A stretch of DNA of 64,000 nucleotides from Papio anubis (GCF_008728515.1 NC_044988.1:28044998-28108997); one strand, 5' to 3'. Counted from the first letter of the stretch, positions 24,086 through 35,266 are shown. Made by a program: numbers and translations. The notes: a model not told the origin generated them from the sequence alone.

Positions 24086-24789
24086 TGATATAGTTTAGAT
24101 ATGTGTCACCTCCAAATCTCATGTCGAGATGTTATCCCCAGTGTTGGAGGTGGGGCCTGGTGGGAAGTGTTTGGGTCATAGAGATGGATCTCTTGTGAAT
24201 GACTTGATACCTTCCTTGCGATAGTGAGTTCTTGCAAAATCTGGCTCTTTATTTTTGAGATGGAGTCTCACTCTGTCACCAACTGGAGTGCAGTGGCGTG
24301 ATCTCAGCTCACTGAAACCCCGGCCTCCTGGGTTCAAGTGATTCTCATGCCTTGGCCTCCTGAGTAGCTGGGACTACAGGTGCGTACTACCACATCTGGC
24401 TAATTTTTGTATTTTTAGGAGAAACAGGGTTTCACCATGTTGGCCAGGTTGGTCTTGAATTCTTGACCTCAGGTGATCCACCCACCTTGACCTCCAAAGT
24501 GCTGGGATTATATGCATAAGCCACTGTGCCCGACGATCTGGCTCTTTGAAGGTGTGTGGCACTTTTCCCTACTCTCTATTCCTTGCTCTTGGTCTAGCCA
24601 TGGGATGCTCCTGCTCTCGATTCACCTTTTGCCATGAGTAAAAGTTCCCTGAGGCCTCACCAGAAGCTAAGCAGATGCTGGTGCTATGCTTGTACAGCCT
24701 GCAGAACTGGGAGCTAATTAAACTTCTTTTCTTTGTAAATTACCCAGTCTCAGATATTTCTCTGTAGCAATGCAAGAATGGCCAACACA
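24086..24789 (+). mobile_element. MST-type MaLR LTR split by an Alu
   Basis: Starts TGATATAGTTTAGATATGTG and ends GCAAGAATGGCCAACACA. The 5-bp TSD AGATC is exact on both sides (24081-24085 and 24790-24794). No internal region, so a solo LTR. Confidence 0.92.
24251..24534 (-). repeat. Alu element nested in the MST LTR
   Basis: TSD ATCTGGCTCTTT is exact on both sides (24239-24250 and from about 24536). Confidence 0.93.
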
Positions 24790-24837
24790 AGATCTACACA
24801 GCAACTGGCAGAATCCCCCATCCCCAAAGGACTGAAT

Positions 24838-24895
24838 TTATATTTATTTATCTAAGTATCTGTCTACCTATGTATGTATCTATCTACCCATCTGT
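24838..24895 (+). repeat. TATC/TATT-rich microsatellite
   Basis: Imperfect tetranucleotide run with TATC, TACC, TATG and TATT units. Confidence 0.7.
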
Positions 24896-24964
24896 TTCTC
24901 TATCCTACTGCTACTACTACTATAATTAATAATCAGAAAGTAATCCACCAATCAAGGCACCATG

Positions 24965-25110
24965 ATAACAGTAATAATAACAGCTAACACCCATTAAGTA
25001 CCATGTGCCAGACCCTGGTTTAAGCCCTTTATGTGGATTCACTTATTTGTTCTTCATGACACTGACATTCCTAGGACCTCGTTTTGTTAATTTCTGTGAC
25101 CCTAGTAGCC
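24965..25110 (+). repeat. MIR fragment
   Basis: TTAAGTACCATGTGCCAGAC and the following spacing match the MIR left part. Confidence 0.5.
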
Positions 25111-25740
25111 AGGCACTCAATAAGTGCATGTTACAGGAAAGGACTTACGACTGGTTGGTTAGGTTGATGACTTTCTTTTAAAAGGAACTCCCTGGGAAGG
25201 GCTTTGGGCTGCCATCCCTGGAGTTTCTCTCTCCTGCTCCTAGGGTGAGGCATTGTTTGTTGACCCCTTTGTCTGTTACCTCAATGCTCAACACCTGCCT
25301 AAGGCCCAGTGACATGGAGAAATGTGGACACAGTTCTTCATGCTGGTCTTCAGCATTCTGCTCCCTAAATGGTGGTATTTGCTCTCCAGCCTCATAAACT
25401 GTAGCTGTGGGTAAGGGACAATTCAGCCCTAACCTGTTCCTTTGGGTCTTCCCACTAGCAAGGCAGGCACATCCCGCCCGGTCACTTGTGCCACTGTGGG
25501 GCTTCAGTGACCCAGGGATAGCTTTCTTTCCCACTTACCCCAAGATGTCTGACACTTAAACATGCACAGAAAGAGGCTCCATTTGTCCAGAAAGAGCATT
25601 TTAACCATTAACTTGTTTGTTTTTTTAAAAGTATCTTCACTCCCCAAAAGTAAGCTGATCATTCTGGGATATTAGCCAAGGAGTTCAGAGGATAGCAATA
25701 ATCGAAATGGCTTTTGAACCTCAAAAATATTATGGTGAGC
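25111..25740. other. Intergenic, nothing recognised
   Basis: Contains a 118-codon minus-strand open frame (25178-25534) with no family features, judged non-coding. Confidence 0.4.
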
Positions 25741-25744
25741 CATA

Positions 25745-26001
25745 GAAGCCCTTCTTAAAAGGTTACATATTGTATGCATCCTTTTATATAAAATCTACAG
25801 AACAGGCAAATCTATAGAGACGGGAAGTAGATCAGCAGTTGCCAAGTCTGGGGGAGGGGTGCATGGGAAGTGACTGCTTAATGGGTACAGGGTTTCCTCT
25901 TGGGATAATTAAAATGTCTTCAAACTAAATAGAGGTGATGTTTGCCCAATATTGTTAATCCACTAAATTTCACTGAGCTGCACACTTTAAAATGGACAAT
26001 A
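25745..26001 (+). repeat. L1M 3' end
   Basis: ATCAGCAGTTGCCAAGTCTG and TGCACACTTTAAAATGGAC are typical of L1M termini; an Alu is inserted at its tail. Confidence 0.7.
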
Positions 26002-26320
26002 GGCCAGGCATGGTGGCTCATGCCTATAATCCCAGCATTTTAGGAGGCTGAGGCAGGTGGGTCCCTTGAGGTCAGGAGTTTGAGACCAGCCTGGCCAATG
26101 TGATGAAACCCCGTCTCTATTAAAAATACAAAAATCAGCCAGGCTTGGTGGCCCATGCCTTTAGTCCCAGCTACTCGGGAGGCTGAGGCAGGAGAATCGC
26201 TTGAACTTGGGAGGCGGAGGTTGCAGTGAGCCGAGATCATACCACTGAACTCCAGCCTAGACGACAGAGTAAGACTCTGTCTCAAAAATAATAATAATAA
26301 TAATAATAAAATAAATAAAT
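26002..26320 (+). repeat. Alu element
   Basis: GGCCAGGCATGGTGGCTC start, ATA-type tail, TSDs AAAATGGACAATA / AAAATGGATAATA. Confidence 0.93.
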
Positions 26321-26402
26321 AAAATGGATAATACTTAATCATCTTGTATTATGTAATGTTTACTTCAAGTTTTCAAAAACAGAGATGAACTTTTGCATCT
26401 AG

Positions 26403-26696
26403 TTTTTTTTTTTTTTTTTTTACGGAGCTCTGCTCTTGTTGCTCCACCCAGGCTGGAGTGCAATCTTGGCTCACCACAACCTCCGCCTCCCAGATTCAAG
26501 TGATTCTCCTGCCTCAGCCTCCTGAGTAGCTGGGATTACAGGCCTGTACCAACACACCTGGCTAATTTTGTACTTTTAGTAGAGATAGGGTTTCTCCATG
26601 TTGGTCCGGCTGGTCCCAAACTCCTGATCTCAGGTGATCTGCCTGCCTCAGCCTCCCAAAGTGCTGGGATTACAGGCGTGAGCCACCATGCCCGGT
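26403..26696 (-). repeat. Alu element
   Basis: T run, then both arms to GCCACCATGCCCGG. Short TSD TTGCATC. Confidence 0.92.
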
Positions 26697-26729
26697 TGCA
26701 TCGGGTTTTTTTTTTTTTTTAAAGACTTA

Positions 26730-26960
26730 TGTTTGTTGAGCCTCTACTGTATGCCTGACACTGTGCTCAGTGCTTACCTGCACTGTAGTATATAATCCTC
26801 ACAATCAACCCTTTGAGATAGGTGCAATTTTTATACCTAGTATATAAGTATAAACTGAGGCACAAAGAGGTTGTACAGTTAGCTCAAGGTCTCATCATCA
26901 CCAATTTTCAGGGAGGGGCTCAAGCACAGGCAGTCTGCTCCAGGGCCAACATTCTCCACC
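26730..26960 (+). repeat. MIR SINE
   Basis: TTGAGCCTCTACTGTATGCC, then AAACTGAGGCACAAAGAGGT, then CAGTCTGCTCCAGGGCC, the MIR order. Confidence 0.8.
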
Positions 26961-27019
26961 GCTATACTTTGTCCATTCCTTGCCCTTGGAGCAATTCCAC
27001 ACCCTAAGCATTGAGAAGA

Positions 27020-27260
27020 AAGCAAGGAGCTAACATATATTGGCAGGAGGGGCGGGGCTACTATTTTTGTAGTGTCTGCTCTGGCCAGTCATTCACACAG
27101 CTTCCTCATTGAATTCTCACAACCACACTTTGTGGAAAGAAATTCTGCTGTCCCTTGGCAGATGAAAAGCCTGACACCCAGAAAGGGTAGGCAACTGACA
27201 GGGCACAGGACCCGTGAGGAGCTGAAGCCAGATCTGCTGAGACGTCAGCCCTTGCTCTGA
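27020..27260 (+). repeat. MIR SINE
   Basis: AGGTGAAG-type core is diverged, but GATGAAAAGCCTGACACCCA and AGGAGCTGAAGCCAGATCTG fit a MIR. A second MIR in the same direction about 60 bp after the first. Confidence 0.6.
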
Positions 27261-27434
27261 ACCCCGGATGAGGTGACTAGCTGTCTACCAGCCTCACAGC
27301 CTCGCAGGTTCCCTCTCACAAGGCCCTTTTCCTCGCACAGAGCAACCATTTGTGCAGCAAGTAACAAAGTGCTGAATAGGGACGAGGCACCCGCCTCCCC
27401 TTCCCGTCCCACTGAGCATTGCTATCCTTTGGGA

Positions 27435-28070
27435 TGTGAAAGTAAATCAAATCTTGGGAACCCCAAACCTACTAGGCCAAAGGTTGGGAACTGAATCACC
27501 CAATACTGCCTTTCCTTTTGTTCTCGGGTGTCATTTCACAGCCCTGTGTCATAGCCTCATCCATAAGCCAGGCTCCCACAAGGATAGGAGGCCACATATC
27601 TCCTCTCTCACAATTTGCTCACAAGGAAATTTCTTGTGAGCCCCTAAATCTTTCTGGATAAATATCACCCCCTATAAACTAGCCCTAAAACCAAGTTCTG
27701 TTCAATCGCACCCTGACAATGTCAATTGCCCAGCTTACCGACAAGGACAAGACCAGAAATCATCCCCCAACCTACCCTGAGACAAATGTGTAATTGACTT
27801 TTCAGCTACTCCCTCTCTTCATGTTCACTTTATCATACATAAAATGTAGATTTACTGAGCACTAAGCAGAGCCTCATGAGAACATAACCATTTGCCTCAC
27901 TGCCCACCCTTCCTCCTTTATTTCCCTCCTGCTTGTCCTTTTCCCTTTAAATACTGAGTTCTCAAAACTCTCTTAGGAAAGCACAGGTTGCAGGTTTTTT
28001 CTCTGGGTGCATCCTCAAACTTTGGCTAAATAAACCTCTATCGACTCCTCTCAGGCAAGTTAGTCCAAAT
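27435..28070 (+). mobile_element. Probable ERV1 (MER4-group-like) solo LTR
   Basis: Begins TGTGAAAGTAAATCAAATCT, similar to MER4/MER31-type LTRs, and contains a TATA-like CCTTTAAATACTGAG (about 27945) and the poly(A) motif AATAAACCTC near the end. No gag, pol or env is next to it. The right border and TSD are unclear. Confidence 0.5.
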
Positions 28071-28174
28071 GGGGAAGACTAGCCAATTAATTTCCATTTG
28101 CCTCTGTCACATGAGTATCTATTGATGAATAACTAGTGTTCAATTTAGGAGATGTTAATTAACTTAGTCCTAAA

Positions 28175-28200
28175 GGGTTAGGGTTAGGGTTAGGGTTAGG
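28175..28200 (+). repeat. Interstitial telomeric repeat, four TTAGGG units
   Basis: GGGTTA repeats four times without error, followed by GG. This is the vertebrate telomere repeat within a chromosome arm. Confidence 0.95.
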
Positions 28201-28313
28201 CACAGGGAGCCCTGAAGCTGCACCTAAATTATCTAATCTCCTGTTTATGTGCTAAAGAACCTTCTACTTCTTTAGGTAATTATCAGAATGCTTTTTCCAA
28301 GACCATGTCCACA

Positions 28314-28386
28314 AACCTAACCTAACCTAACCTTTGCTAAACCTAACCTAATCTAACCTAGCCTAACCTAACCGAACCTTTGCTAA
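28314..28386 (-). repeat. Degenerate CCTAA array, inverted to the TTAGGG run
   Basis: Pentamer-like CCTAA units with changes (CTAAT, TAGCC, AACCG). The phrase CCTTTGCTAA occurs twice, so a larger unit of about 45 bp was duplicated. Confidence 0.85.
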
Positions 28387-28389
28387 CAC

Positions 28390-28860
28390 AGGTGAACAGC
28401 AATCTTTCAGAAAGCACAGCTTTGGGAAATAAAATTCTAAACCACAGAAATATATTTCCCACGTTCCCCTGAATCTCTATGTCTTATTCCAACCCATTTA
28501 AACTGTAATAGCCACAGAGAACAGGACCTGAAAACATATGCTCATTAGTTCCCACCAGAGCCTGGTGACACAGCCTGTCTTCCCGAGGAAGCTGCAGACC
28601 CACCCAGGGAGCTTCAGAGTTCTTTCTGCATGCACGTTCAAAATGCTGGCTCTCCTTAGGGCTGTGTGGGTGCTGCACGTTGCATGGGACTCAAAGGGGA
28701 AAGAGGAAGCAGCAAAGAGGTGAGCAAGGGTTGCAAACTCAATGCCCAGAGACATTAGCAGGGCCATATGAGTGAGTCAGTCTGGATGGGTGCTGTCTGT
28801 ACGGAGCAGCAGCCACCCAGTTCCAGCCTACAGTTGTCATGCAAAGATGGATGTCCAGCA
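28390..28860. other. Intergenic, nothing recognised
   Basis: Short open frames overlap on both strands without a recognisable domain. Confidence 0.4.
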
Positions 28861-28876
28861 CCACCAAACTTACCTT

Positions 28877-29177
28877 TCTTTTCTTTTCTTTTTTTGATAT
28901 GAAGTCTTGCTCTGTTGCCCAGGCTGGAGTACAGTGGTGTGATTTCGGCTCACTGCAACCTCTGCCTCCTGGGTTCAAGCAATTCTCGTGCCTCAGCCTC
29001 CTGAGTAGCTGGGATTACAGGCGTGCACCACCATGCCCGGCTTATTAAATTTTTAGTAGAGACGGGGTTTCACGTGTTGGTCAGGCTGGTCTCAAACTCC
29101 TGACCTCATGATCTGCCTGCCTTAGCCTGCCGCTCCCAAAGTGCTGGGATTACTGGCATGAGCCACTGTGCCTGGCC
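28877..29177 (-). repeat. Alu element
   Basis: TTTTTGATATGAAGTCTTGC to GAGCCACTGTGCCTGGCC, flanked by imperfect CCAAACTTACCTTT / CAAAACTTAACATTT. Confidence 0.92.
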
Positions 29178-29209
29178 AAAACTTAACATTTTTAAAAAGA
29201 AAAGTCCCA

Positions 29210-29488
29210 GCCGGGTGCAGTGGCTCATGTTTTATAATCAACGCCTGGAAGAACAACACTGAAAGCGGATCCTCAGGTCAGAGACTGAACCAGCAACCAC
29301 AGTAGCCGTCTCTGGCTTTAAAAATTAGCTGGGTGTGGCGTCTGTAATCCCAACGCAGGCTGAGGCAGGCGTCGCAGACCCGGGGCGGGCTTTCAGTGAG
29401 CTGAAAACACCACTGCACTCCAGCCTGAACAACACAGTTAGACTCCATCTCAAAAAAAAAAAAAAAAAGAAAGAAAGAGAAAAAGAAA
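29210..29488 (+). repeat. Strongly rearranged Alu
   Basis: Begins like an Alu (GCCGGGTGCAGTGGCTC) and ends like one (CACTGCACTCCAGCCTG), but the middle has many deletions and changes. TSD AAAGAAAAGTCCCA on both sides (before 29210 and after about 29490). Confidence 0.85.
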
Positions 29489-29699
29489 AAGAAAAGAAAA
29501 GTCCCAAATCTTGACTTAATTTTTAAATTTAAAAATGTCATCACCCCACGCAGGCCAAATAAATCATATTTTGAGCTAGGTTAGTTCCATGGGTTCTGTC
29601 AGTTTGCAGACTCAGCTCTAAAGTGTTTTTAAAAATGTAAATAGAAAACCAAAAGACATGATCAACAAACTGTTTCAAGAGATGCTTCAGAAGGGAGCT

Positions 29700-29890
29700 C
29701 TAGATAGAAAGAGAGAACACTGGACTCAAAGGCAGGAAACCATTTTGAATCTAGACTGTATGTGTGACTTATAAGCTGAAGGACTCCGACCAAGTTACAG
29801 AACTAAGGTATGGATTACTAATAAAATGGACATAGTCACACCTGCCATTCTTACTATGCAGGGTTGTTACAAAGAACAAATCAAACTATT
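29700..29890 (+). repeat. MIR SINE
   Basis: TGTGACTTATAAGCTGAAGG and TAATAAAATGGACATAGTCA match the MIR pattern (salt-sensitive, diverged). Confidence 0.5.
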
Positions 29891-30620
29891 CAGGAAATTT
29901 TATCATAAACTCTAAACAATAAAGCAAACTAAAAAATTTACAATGTTAAATGTGAAGGTAGAGAATAAGCCATATTTAGTCCATAATGCCTGTGTTTATC
30001 TGCACACAGAGGCAGTCAATAAATATTTAATTGACTTAACATGCCTTCCTGCTATAATCCAAATCTAGAGAATTAAATGACCTACAAAATAGTTTGGGTG
30101 ATTACTAAGCATAGTAATTCCATAATGACTGATTAGTGCTAAAACTATTGATGAAAATTCCCAGACTTAGTGAAATTACATGTTAGTGTAAATTTTTGTC
30201 TGGTAGAGCTGCAAATAATTTCTGTCTAGTGGAAAAGATATTTACAAAGGTTATTATTTACTGTTCTGTAGGTAATTAATCAATTTTGTATCAACTCAAA
30301 GTTCTTATCCGAATATTTCTTAAATTGCTTATATTAATATTACCTAGTTCCTCAAATGCTCTTTAAATGAGTCTTAACATCTTATTGGTTCCCTCTTTTA
30401 GTACTGAATTCATTTTATATTTGGATGAGAATAACTTCACCCCTTTGAAAATTACACTTTAACATTAGCCTGGTCAAATTTTCTCCACTTCTACTAATGT
30501 TTTCCAGTTTGTGTCAATGGTGTCAAGTTTAAACCAGGCACGATGTGAGAAAATCATTATGTCATCAACCCTCTTTTGTCATAAAAGCAAATAGTACATT
30601 TCAATTTATTTCTCTCCTTA
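29891..30620. other. Intergenic, AT-rich, nothing recognised
   Basis: No repeat family or coding region seen. Confidence 0.4.
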
Positions 30621-30638
30621 TTAATTCACTCCATTTTT

Positions 30639-30959
30639 CTTTTCTTTTCTTTCTTTTTTTTTTTTTTTTGAGATGGAGTCTCGCTCTGTCACCCAGGCTG
30701 GAGTACAGTGGCGTGGTCTCAGCTCACTGCAAGCTCCGCCTCCCAGGTTCACGCCATTCTCCTGCCTGAGCCTCCCGAGTAGCTGGGACTACAGGCACCT
30801 GCCACCATGCCCGGCTAATTTTTTTGTGTGTGTGTATTTTTAGTAGAGATGGGATTTCACCATGTTAGCCAGGATGGTCTCGATCTCCTGACCTGGTGAT
30901 CCACCCGCCTCAGCCTCCTAAAGTGCTAGGATTACAGGTGTGAGCCACCGCACCCGGCC
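30639..30959 (-). repeat. AluY with exact long TSD
   Basis: AluY-type (GCAAGCTCCGCCTCCCAGG). TSD AATTCACTCCATTTTTC is exact on both sides (17 bp), so the insertion is fairly young. GTGTGTGTGT sits in the A-rich linker. Confidence 0.95.
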
Positions 30960-31049
30960 AATTCACTCCATTTTTCATATAGGGCACTGATAAGAATACA
31001 TAGGTGAATACAGATACACCTCCCTTAATGAAACTTAGAAGCAAGTGGA

Positions 31050-31333
31050 GGCCAGGTGCGGTGGCTCATGCCTGTAATCCCAACACTTTGGGAAGTCGAG
31101 GCAGGTAGATCACCTGAGGTCAGGAGTTTGAGACCAGCCTGGCCCACATGGTGAAACGACATCTCTACTAAATATACAAAAATTAGCTGGGTATGGTAGC
31201 ATGTGCCTGTAGTCCCAGCTACTCAGGAGGCTGAGGCCAGAGAATTACTTGAACCCGGGAGGTGGAGGTTGCAATGAGCCGAGATCGTGCCACTGCACTC
31301 CAGCCTGGGCAACAAGACCAAAATTCCATCTCA
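31050..31333 (+). repeat. AluS-like element
   Basis: GGCCAGGTGCGGTGGCTC start; its A tail has grown into a purine microsatellite. Confidence 0.92.
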
Positions 31334-31425
31334 AAGAAGAAGAAGGAGAAGCAGGAGGAGGAGGAGGAGGAGAAGGAGGAAAAGGAAGAAGAGGAAGAGG
31401 AGGAGAAGGAGAAGGAGAGCAGCAG
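31334..31425 (+). repeat. (GAA/GGA)n purine-only tract
   Basis: About 90 bases almost without pyrimidines, derived from the Alu tail. Gives false polyglutamate/polyarginine open frames. Confidence 0.92.
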
Positions 31426-31744
31426 CTAGTGGGAAGCAGATTTGTGCATCAATAACTAGAATGCCAGAGGATATAGATAAAGGGCTATGGGAGCTTTTTG
31501 AAGAAGTCAAAGACAAATTTGATTGGAGGCATCAGAGAAGGCTTGACAGAAAATATGACACAGTAACTGGACCTAGAAAGATAATAGGGTTTTAAAAGAT
31601 GCTAAAGAATAAGGAAGGATATCCCCCAGTGGAGGGGGTCACAGAGAATTCAGGAAGTGCATTGAGGACAAGTGCTTCCATGTCATTGGAGCATACATGA
31701 GTTTTGCAGGACAAAGTTACATGGAAAGGATTTGGAGGTTTATT

Positions 31745-32060
31745 GTTACATAACAACTCACCCCCAAACTCAGTGGCTTAAAACAACCCTTGTTTATTAT
31801 TTCTCATACATCTTTGGGTTGGCTGATCTAAGCTAGACTTAGCTAGAGTGCTTCTGTTTACATCTCTCTCGTGCTGACCTGGGCACACGGCACCTATCAT
31901 GGGTGGCAGAGGTGCAAGAGAACAAGTCATGTGGTCAATCCAAAGCCAAGGGTCAAGGAAATATCTTCTGATCTTTAGTGGGAGGAGCTGTAAAGTCACA
32001 TGACAGAGGACACAGATACATAGAGGACATAGAGGGATGAAGAACCGAAGCCAGTGATGT
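31745..32060 (+). repeat. Ancient MER-type repeat, family not assigned
   Basis: ACTCAGTGGCTTAAAACAAC and GGGTTGGCTGATCTAAGC are typical of an old mammalian element. Ends unclear. Confidence 0.45.
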
Positions 32061-32124
32061 AATCTACTATAGGGACAGATGGTGTGGAAAATCATTTTGA
32101 ATGCTGTAATAAAATTAAATTGGG

Positions 32125-32395
32125 GTCGGGCACAGTGGATCACGCCTGTAATCCCAGCACTTTGGGAGGCCCAGGCGGGTGGATCATGAGTTCAGGAGAT
32201 TGAGACCATCCTGGCTAACACGGTGAAATTAGCTGGGTATGGTGGCACACGCCTGTAGCCCCAGCTACTCGGGAGGCTGAGGCAGGAGAATTGCTGGAAC
32301 CCAGGAGGCAGAGGCTGCAGTGAGCTGAGATGGCACCATTGCACTCCAGCCTGGGCGACAGGGTGAGACTGTCAAAAAAAAAAAAAAAGAAAGAA
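32125..32395 (+). repeat. Alu element with an internal deletion
   Basis: GGCTAACACGGTGAAATTAGCTGG shows loss of about 30 bases around the mid A-rich linker. Tail A then GAAA repeats. Confidence 0.9.
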
Positions 32396-32689
32396 AGATA
32401 GAAATTGGTTCTAGGCAAGGGGAAGTCATCACTGTTTTTCAAGCAGGAGGGAGACATTCTCAGATCTAAGTTAGAAAGATGATTCTGCCTGCTAGCTGAG
32501 TAGAGGATTAGAAACTTTACAACCATCTGAACTAGGGTAGTGGCTGTGGGAAAAGGGACAGAGGGACAAGTTAAAAATAGTTATTAAGTATAATAAAGTA
32601 GGTCATCATTTGGAAGAAGAGTAAGAAAATCAAAGACACCACTCAGGTTTCTAAATTCATATGGCAAAACCATTGACAGTGATAATAAT

Positions 32690-32960
32690 ACTAGCTGCTT
32701 TTATTGAGCACTTACTTTGTGCCAGCCACTCCTGCAAACATTTTTTATATGCACTCTTCTTAACGTGCCACAAAAAACTTAGGACGTCATGTTAGTTATA
32801 GCTTTCCATTCCTATTCTATAAATGAGAAAACTGAGGCTTAAAACATTTAAATAACTTGCCCAAGGTTTTACAGCTTGTACCTGAAGGAGCTGGAGTTTG
32901 AATGAAAGTCACTTTGATTTCAGAATCTGAGTTCATAACTTCTGTGGGCTGCCTCAGAAG
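32690..32960 (+). repeat. MIR SINE
   Basis: TTATTGAGCACTTACTTTGT, AAATGAGAAAACTGAGGCTT and CTTGCCCAAGGTTTTACAGC are in the MIR order. Confidence 0.85.
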
Positions 32961-32999
32961 GATGGGGATAATAAGGAAACCAGTTTTGGGGAGGAACTA

Positions 33000-33560
33000 A
33001 CATCTGATCTGGGGTAGGGACTTCATTCGTGATTTTTATATTCTGACTCACCATATTATTTTGAGTAATAAAATGCCAATGTATTTATAGATGTATAACA
33101 TCATTTTAATATTTTAAAATATCTCGTGTGAATAATTTACATATTAGATTTGCCCAGAGAATCATATGTTTCATTGTGACTCAAAGGTGCATTCATTTGG
33201 ACAGCATTCAGGATCTGTCCGTCCCGTTTAATACCCTTCCAAACCATCTTGCCGTCATCCCCGTTTCCCAGGCTTCTCGTGAGCTGGAGCCATGTTTCCT
33301 ATGGGGAGTCACCCTTTCCATTTCCCACAGATCCTATGGTGGGCCCCTCTGTGCTTCCTAATGGAAATGTGTGAGAATGGCAGGGGGCAGAGGGCAGGGA
33401 ATTAAAGCAGAAAAGAAAGAGCATGTGGTGGGAGATTAGGGAAGGAGTGGGGGGAGGAGGGAGGGGGAAGCTCCTGCCCTGCTCCAGCCCTCCCCTCCTT
33501 TCTTCCAGGTCCAGGTTCTCTCCATTCCTCTCTCCCCTGAGCCTCAGAGGCGGGTCTCCT
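33000..33560. other. Intergenic, nothing recognised
   Basis: Contains a G/A-rich part (33370-33475). No gene. Confidence 0.4.
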
Positions 33561-33563
33561 GGA

Positions 33564-34160
33564 CACTGGGCCTTCTTTACCTGCAGGTTCTGCATCCTCG
33601 GATTCAACCAACCTCAGACCAAAAATATTCCCTGAGAAACAAACAAACAAACAGAAAAACAATACAGGATAACAGCAATTTACACAGCATTTATACTGTA
33701 TTGGCTACTATAAGTAATCTGGAGATTAAAGTATACAGGAGGATGTATAGGTTATATGCAAATACCACACTATTTTATTTTTTTGAGAGAGTGTCTTGCT
33801 CTGCCACCCAGGCTGGGGTGCAGTGGTACGATCATAGCTCACTGCAGCCTCACACTCTTGGGCTCAAGCCATCTTTCCACCTCAGTCTCCAGAGTAGCTG
33901 GGGCCACAGGCAAGCGCCACCATGCTGAGCTAATTTCTTTCTTTCTTTCTTTTAGAAGTGGTATCTCACTATGTTGCCCAGGTGAACTCCTGGCCTCAAG
34001 CAATCTGTCCCCCTCAGCCTCCCAAAATGCTGGGATTACATGCATGAGCCATTGCACTCGGCCTACCACTCCATTATACCAAAGACCTGGGCATCGCTGG
34101 ATTTTGGTATCCATGGGAGGTCATAGGATACATCCTCCACAGATACCAAGGGACAGCTGC
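33564..34160 (+). mobile_element. MER2 DNA transposon split by an Alu
   Basis: Left part to about 33772 (GCATCCTCGGATTCAACCAA; GGTTATATGCAAATACCACA) and right part 34066-34160 (GATTTTGGTATCCATGGGAG; AGATACCAAGGGACAGCTG) give a nearly complete non-autonomous Tigger-type element. No protein is encoded. Confidence 0.85.
33773..34063 (-). repeat. AluJ-like element inside MER2
   Basis: ACTGCAGCCTCACACTCTTG is AluJ-like. Flanks TACCACACTATTTTA / TACCACTCCATTATA are aged TSDs. Confidence 0.9.
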
Positions 34161-34205
34161 ATTTTCAAAGCTCAACCCATGTCTCTCGGGATACTTCCTG
34201 TTTTT

Positions 34206-34506
34206 ATTTTTGTTTATTGAGATGGACTTTCGCTTTTCTCGCCCAGACTGGAGTGCAATGGTGCAATCTTGGCTTACTGCAACTTCCACCTCCCAGGTTC
34301 AAGCGATTCTCCAGCCTCAGCCTCCTGAGTAGCTGGGATTACAGGCAAGCACCATCACGCCTAATTTTTGTATTTTTAGTAGAGATGGGGTTTCGCCACG
34401 TTGGCCAGGCTGGTCTTGAACTCTTGACCTCAGGTGATTCAACCCCCCCCAACCCTTCGGCCTCCCAAAGTGCTGGAACTACAGGTGTGAGTCACCACAC
34501 CCGGTC
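34206..34506 (-). repeat. Alu, left of a tandem pair
   Basis: Both arms present; its 5' end runs into the T tract of the next Alu. CAACCCCCCCCAACCC is a local C run. Confidence 0.92.
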
Positions 34507-34804
34507 TTTTTTTTTTTTTTGAGACGCAGTCTCGCTCTGCTGCCCAGGGTGGAGTGCAGTGGTGTGATCTCAGCTCACTGCAGCCTCTGCCTCCTGGGTT
34601 CAAGTGATTCTCCTGCCTCAGCCTCCTGAGTAGCTGAGCTTACAGGTGCTTGCCACCATGCCCAGCTAATTTTTGTATTTTACTTAGTAGAGACAGGGTT
34701 TGACCTTGTTGGCCAGGCTGGTCTCGAACTCTTGACCTCAAGTGATCCACCTGCCTCGGCCTCTCAAAGTGGTGGTATTACAGGCATGAGCCACTGCACC
34801 CGGC
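34507..34804 (-). repeat. Alu, right of a tandem pair
   Basis: GAGACGCAGTCTCGCTCTG to GCCACTGCACCCGGCC. The outer flanks GGGATACTTCCTG and AGGATACTTTCTT bracket both Alus. Confidence 0.93.
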
Positions 34805-35248
34805 CCCAGGATACTTTCTTTCAGTCACGACCTTCTTCCCCAGTTATCCTTCTTAGAGAGACTCAAACTTAGGACAGAGCAACCTGGACTCTCGAAGGCG
34901 GAATGGCATCCGAGGACAGTGCAGAAGCAATCAAACCACATTTCACTTCTTATTGCACAAAATAAATGCCAAAGTGCTATAACTGCCTTTGCAGTCACTA
35001 GTGTGGGGAATATAAAATGTACCAATTTTATATCTATGTATATATAAATGAGATTTAAAATAAAAGGCAGGATGGAAATAAGATGTTTTATCTGTGTCTC
35101 TGTATATATACACAAACATATATGCATATTTTTGCCATTCAGCCTTTTGTCTCATTTATTTCACTGAATATTATTTTTAAATGTGAAGTATTTTATTTTT
35201 ATTGGGGTTTCAGTTCTATTATTCAAATTTCATTCGTTTTTGTTTCTT
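34805..35248. other. Intergenic, AT-rich
   Basis: Contains TATATA-type steps near 35030-35130. No gene or repeat family assigned. Confidence 0.4.
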
Positions 35249-35266
35249 CATTTTTAAGGCTTTTCT

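Noticed and set aside
25178..25534. 118-codon minus-strand open frame as a novel gene
   Set aside because: No domain, signal peptide, splice partners or codon pattern; length is within chance for 64 kb.
28175..28200. True chromosome end or assembly telomere
   Set aside because: Only four units, with ordinary chromosomal sequence on both sides.
31249..31595. Arginine/glycine/glutamate-rich frames
   Set aside because: Produced by the purine microsatellite at the Alu tail, not a nucleic-acid-binding protein.
33299..33662. Overlapping proline/glycine-rich frames as a small gene
   Set aside because: They lie over a G/A-rich stretch and the start of MER2; composition explains them.
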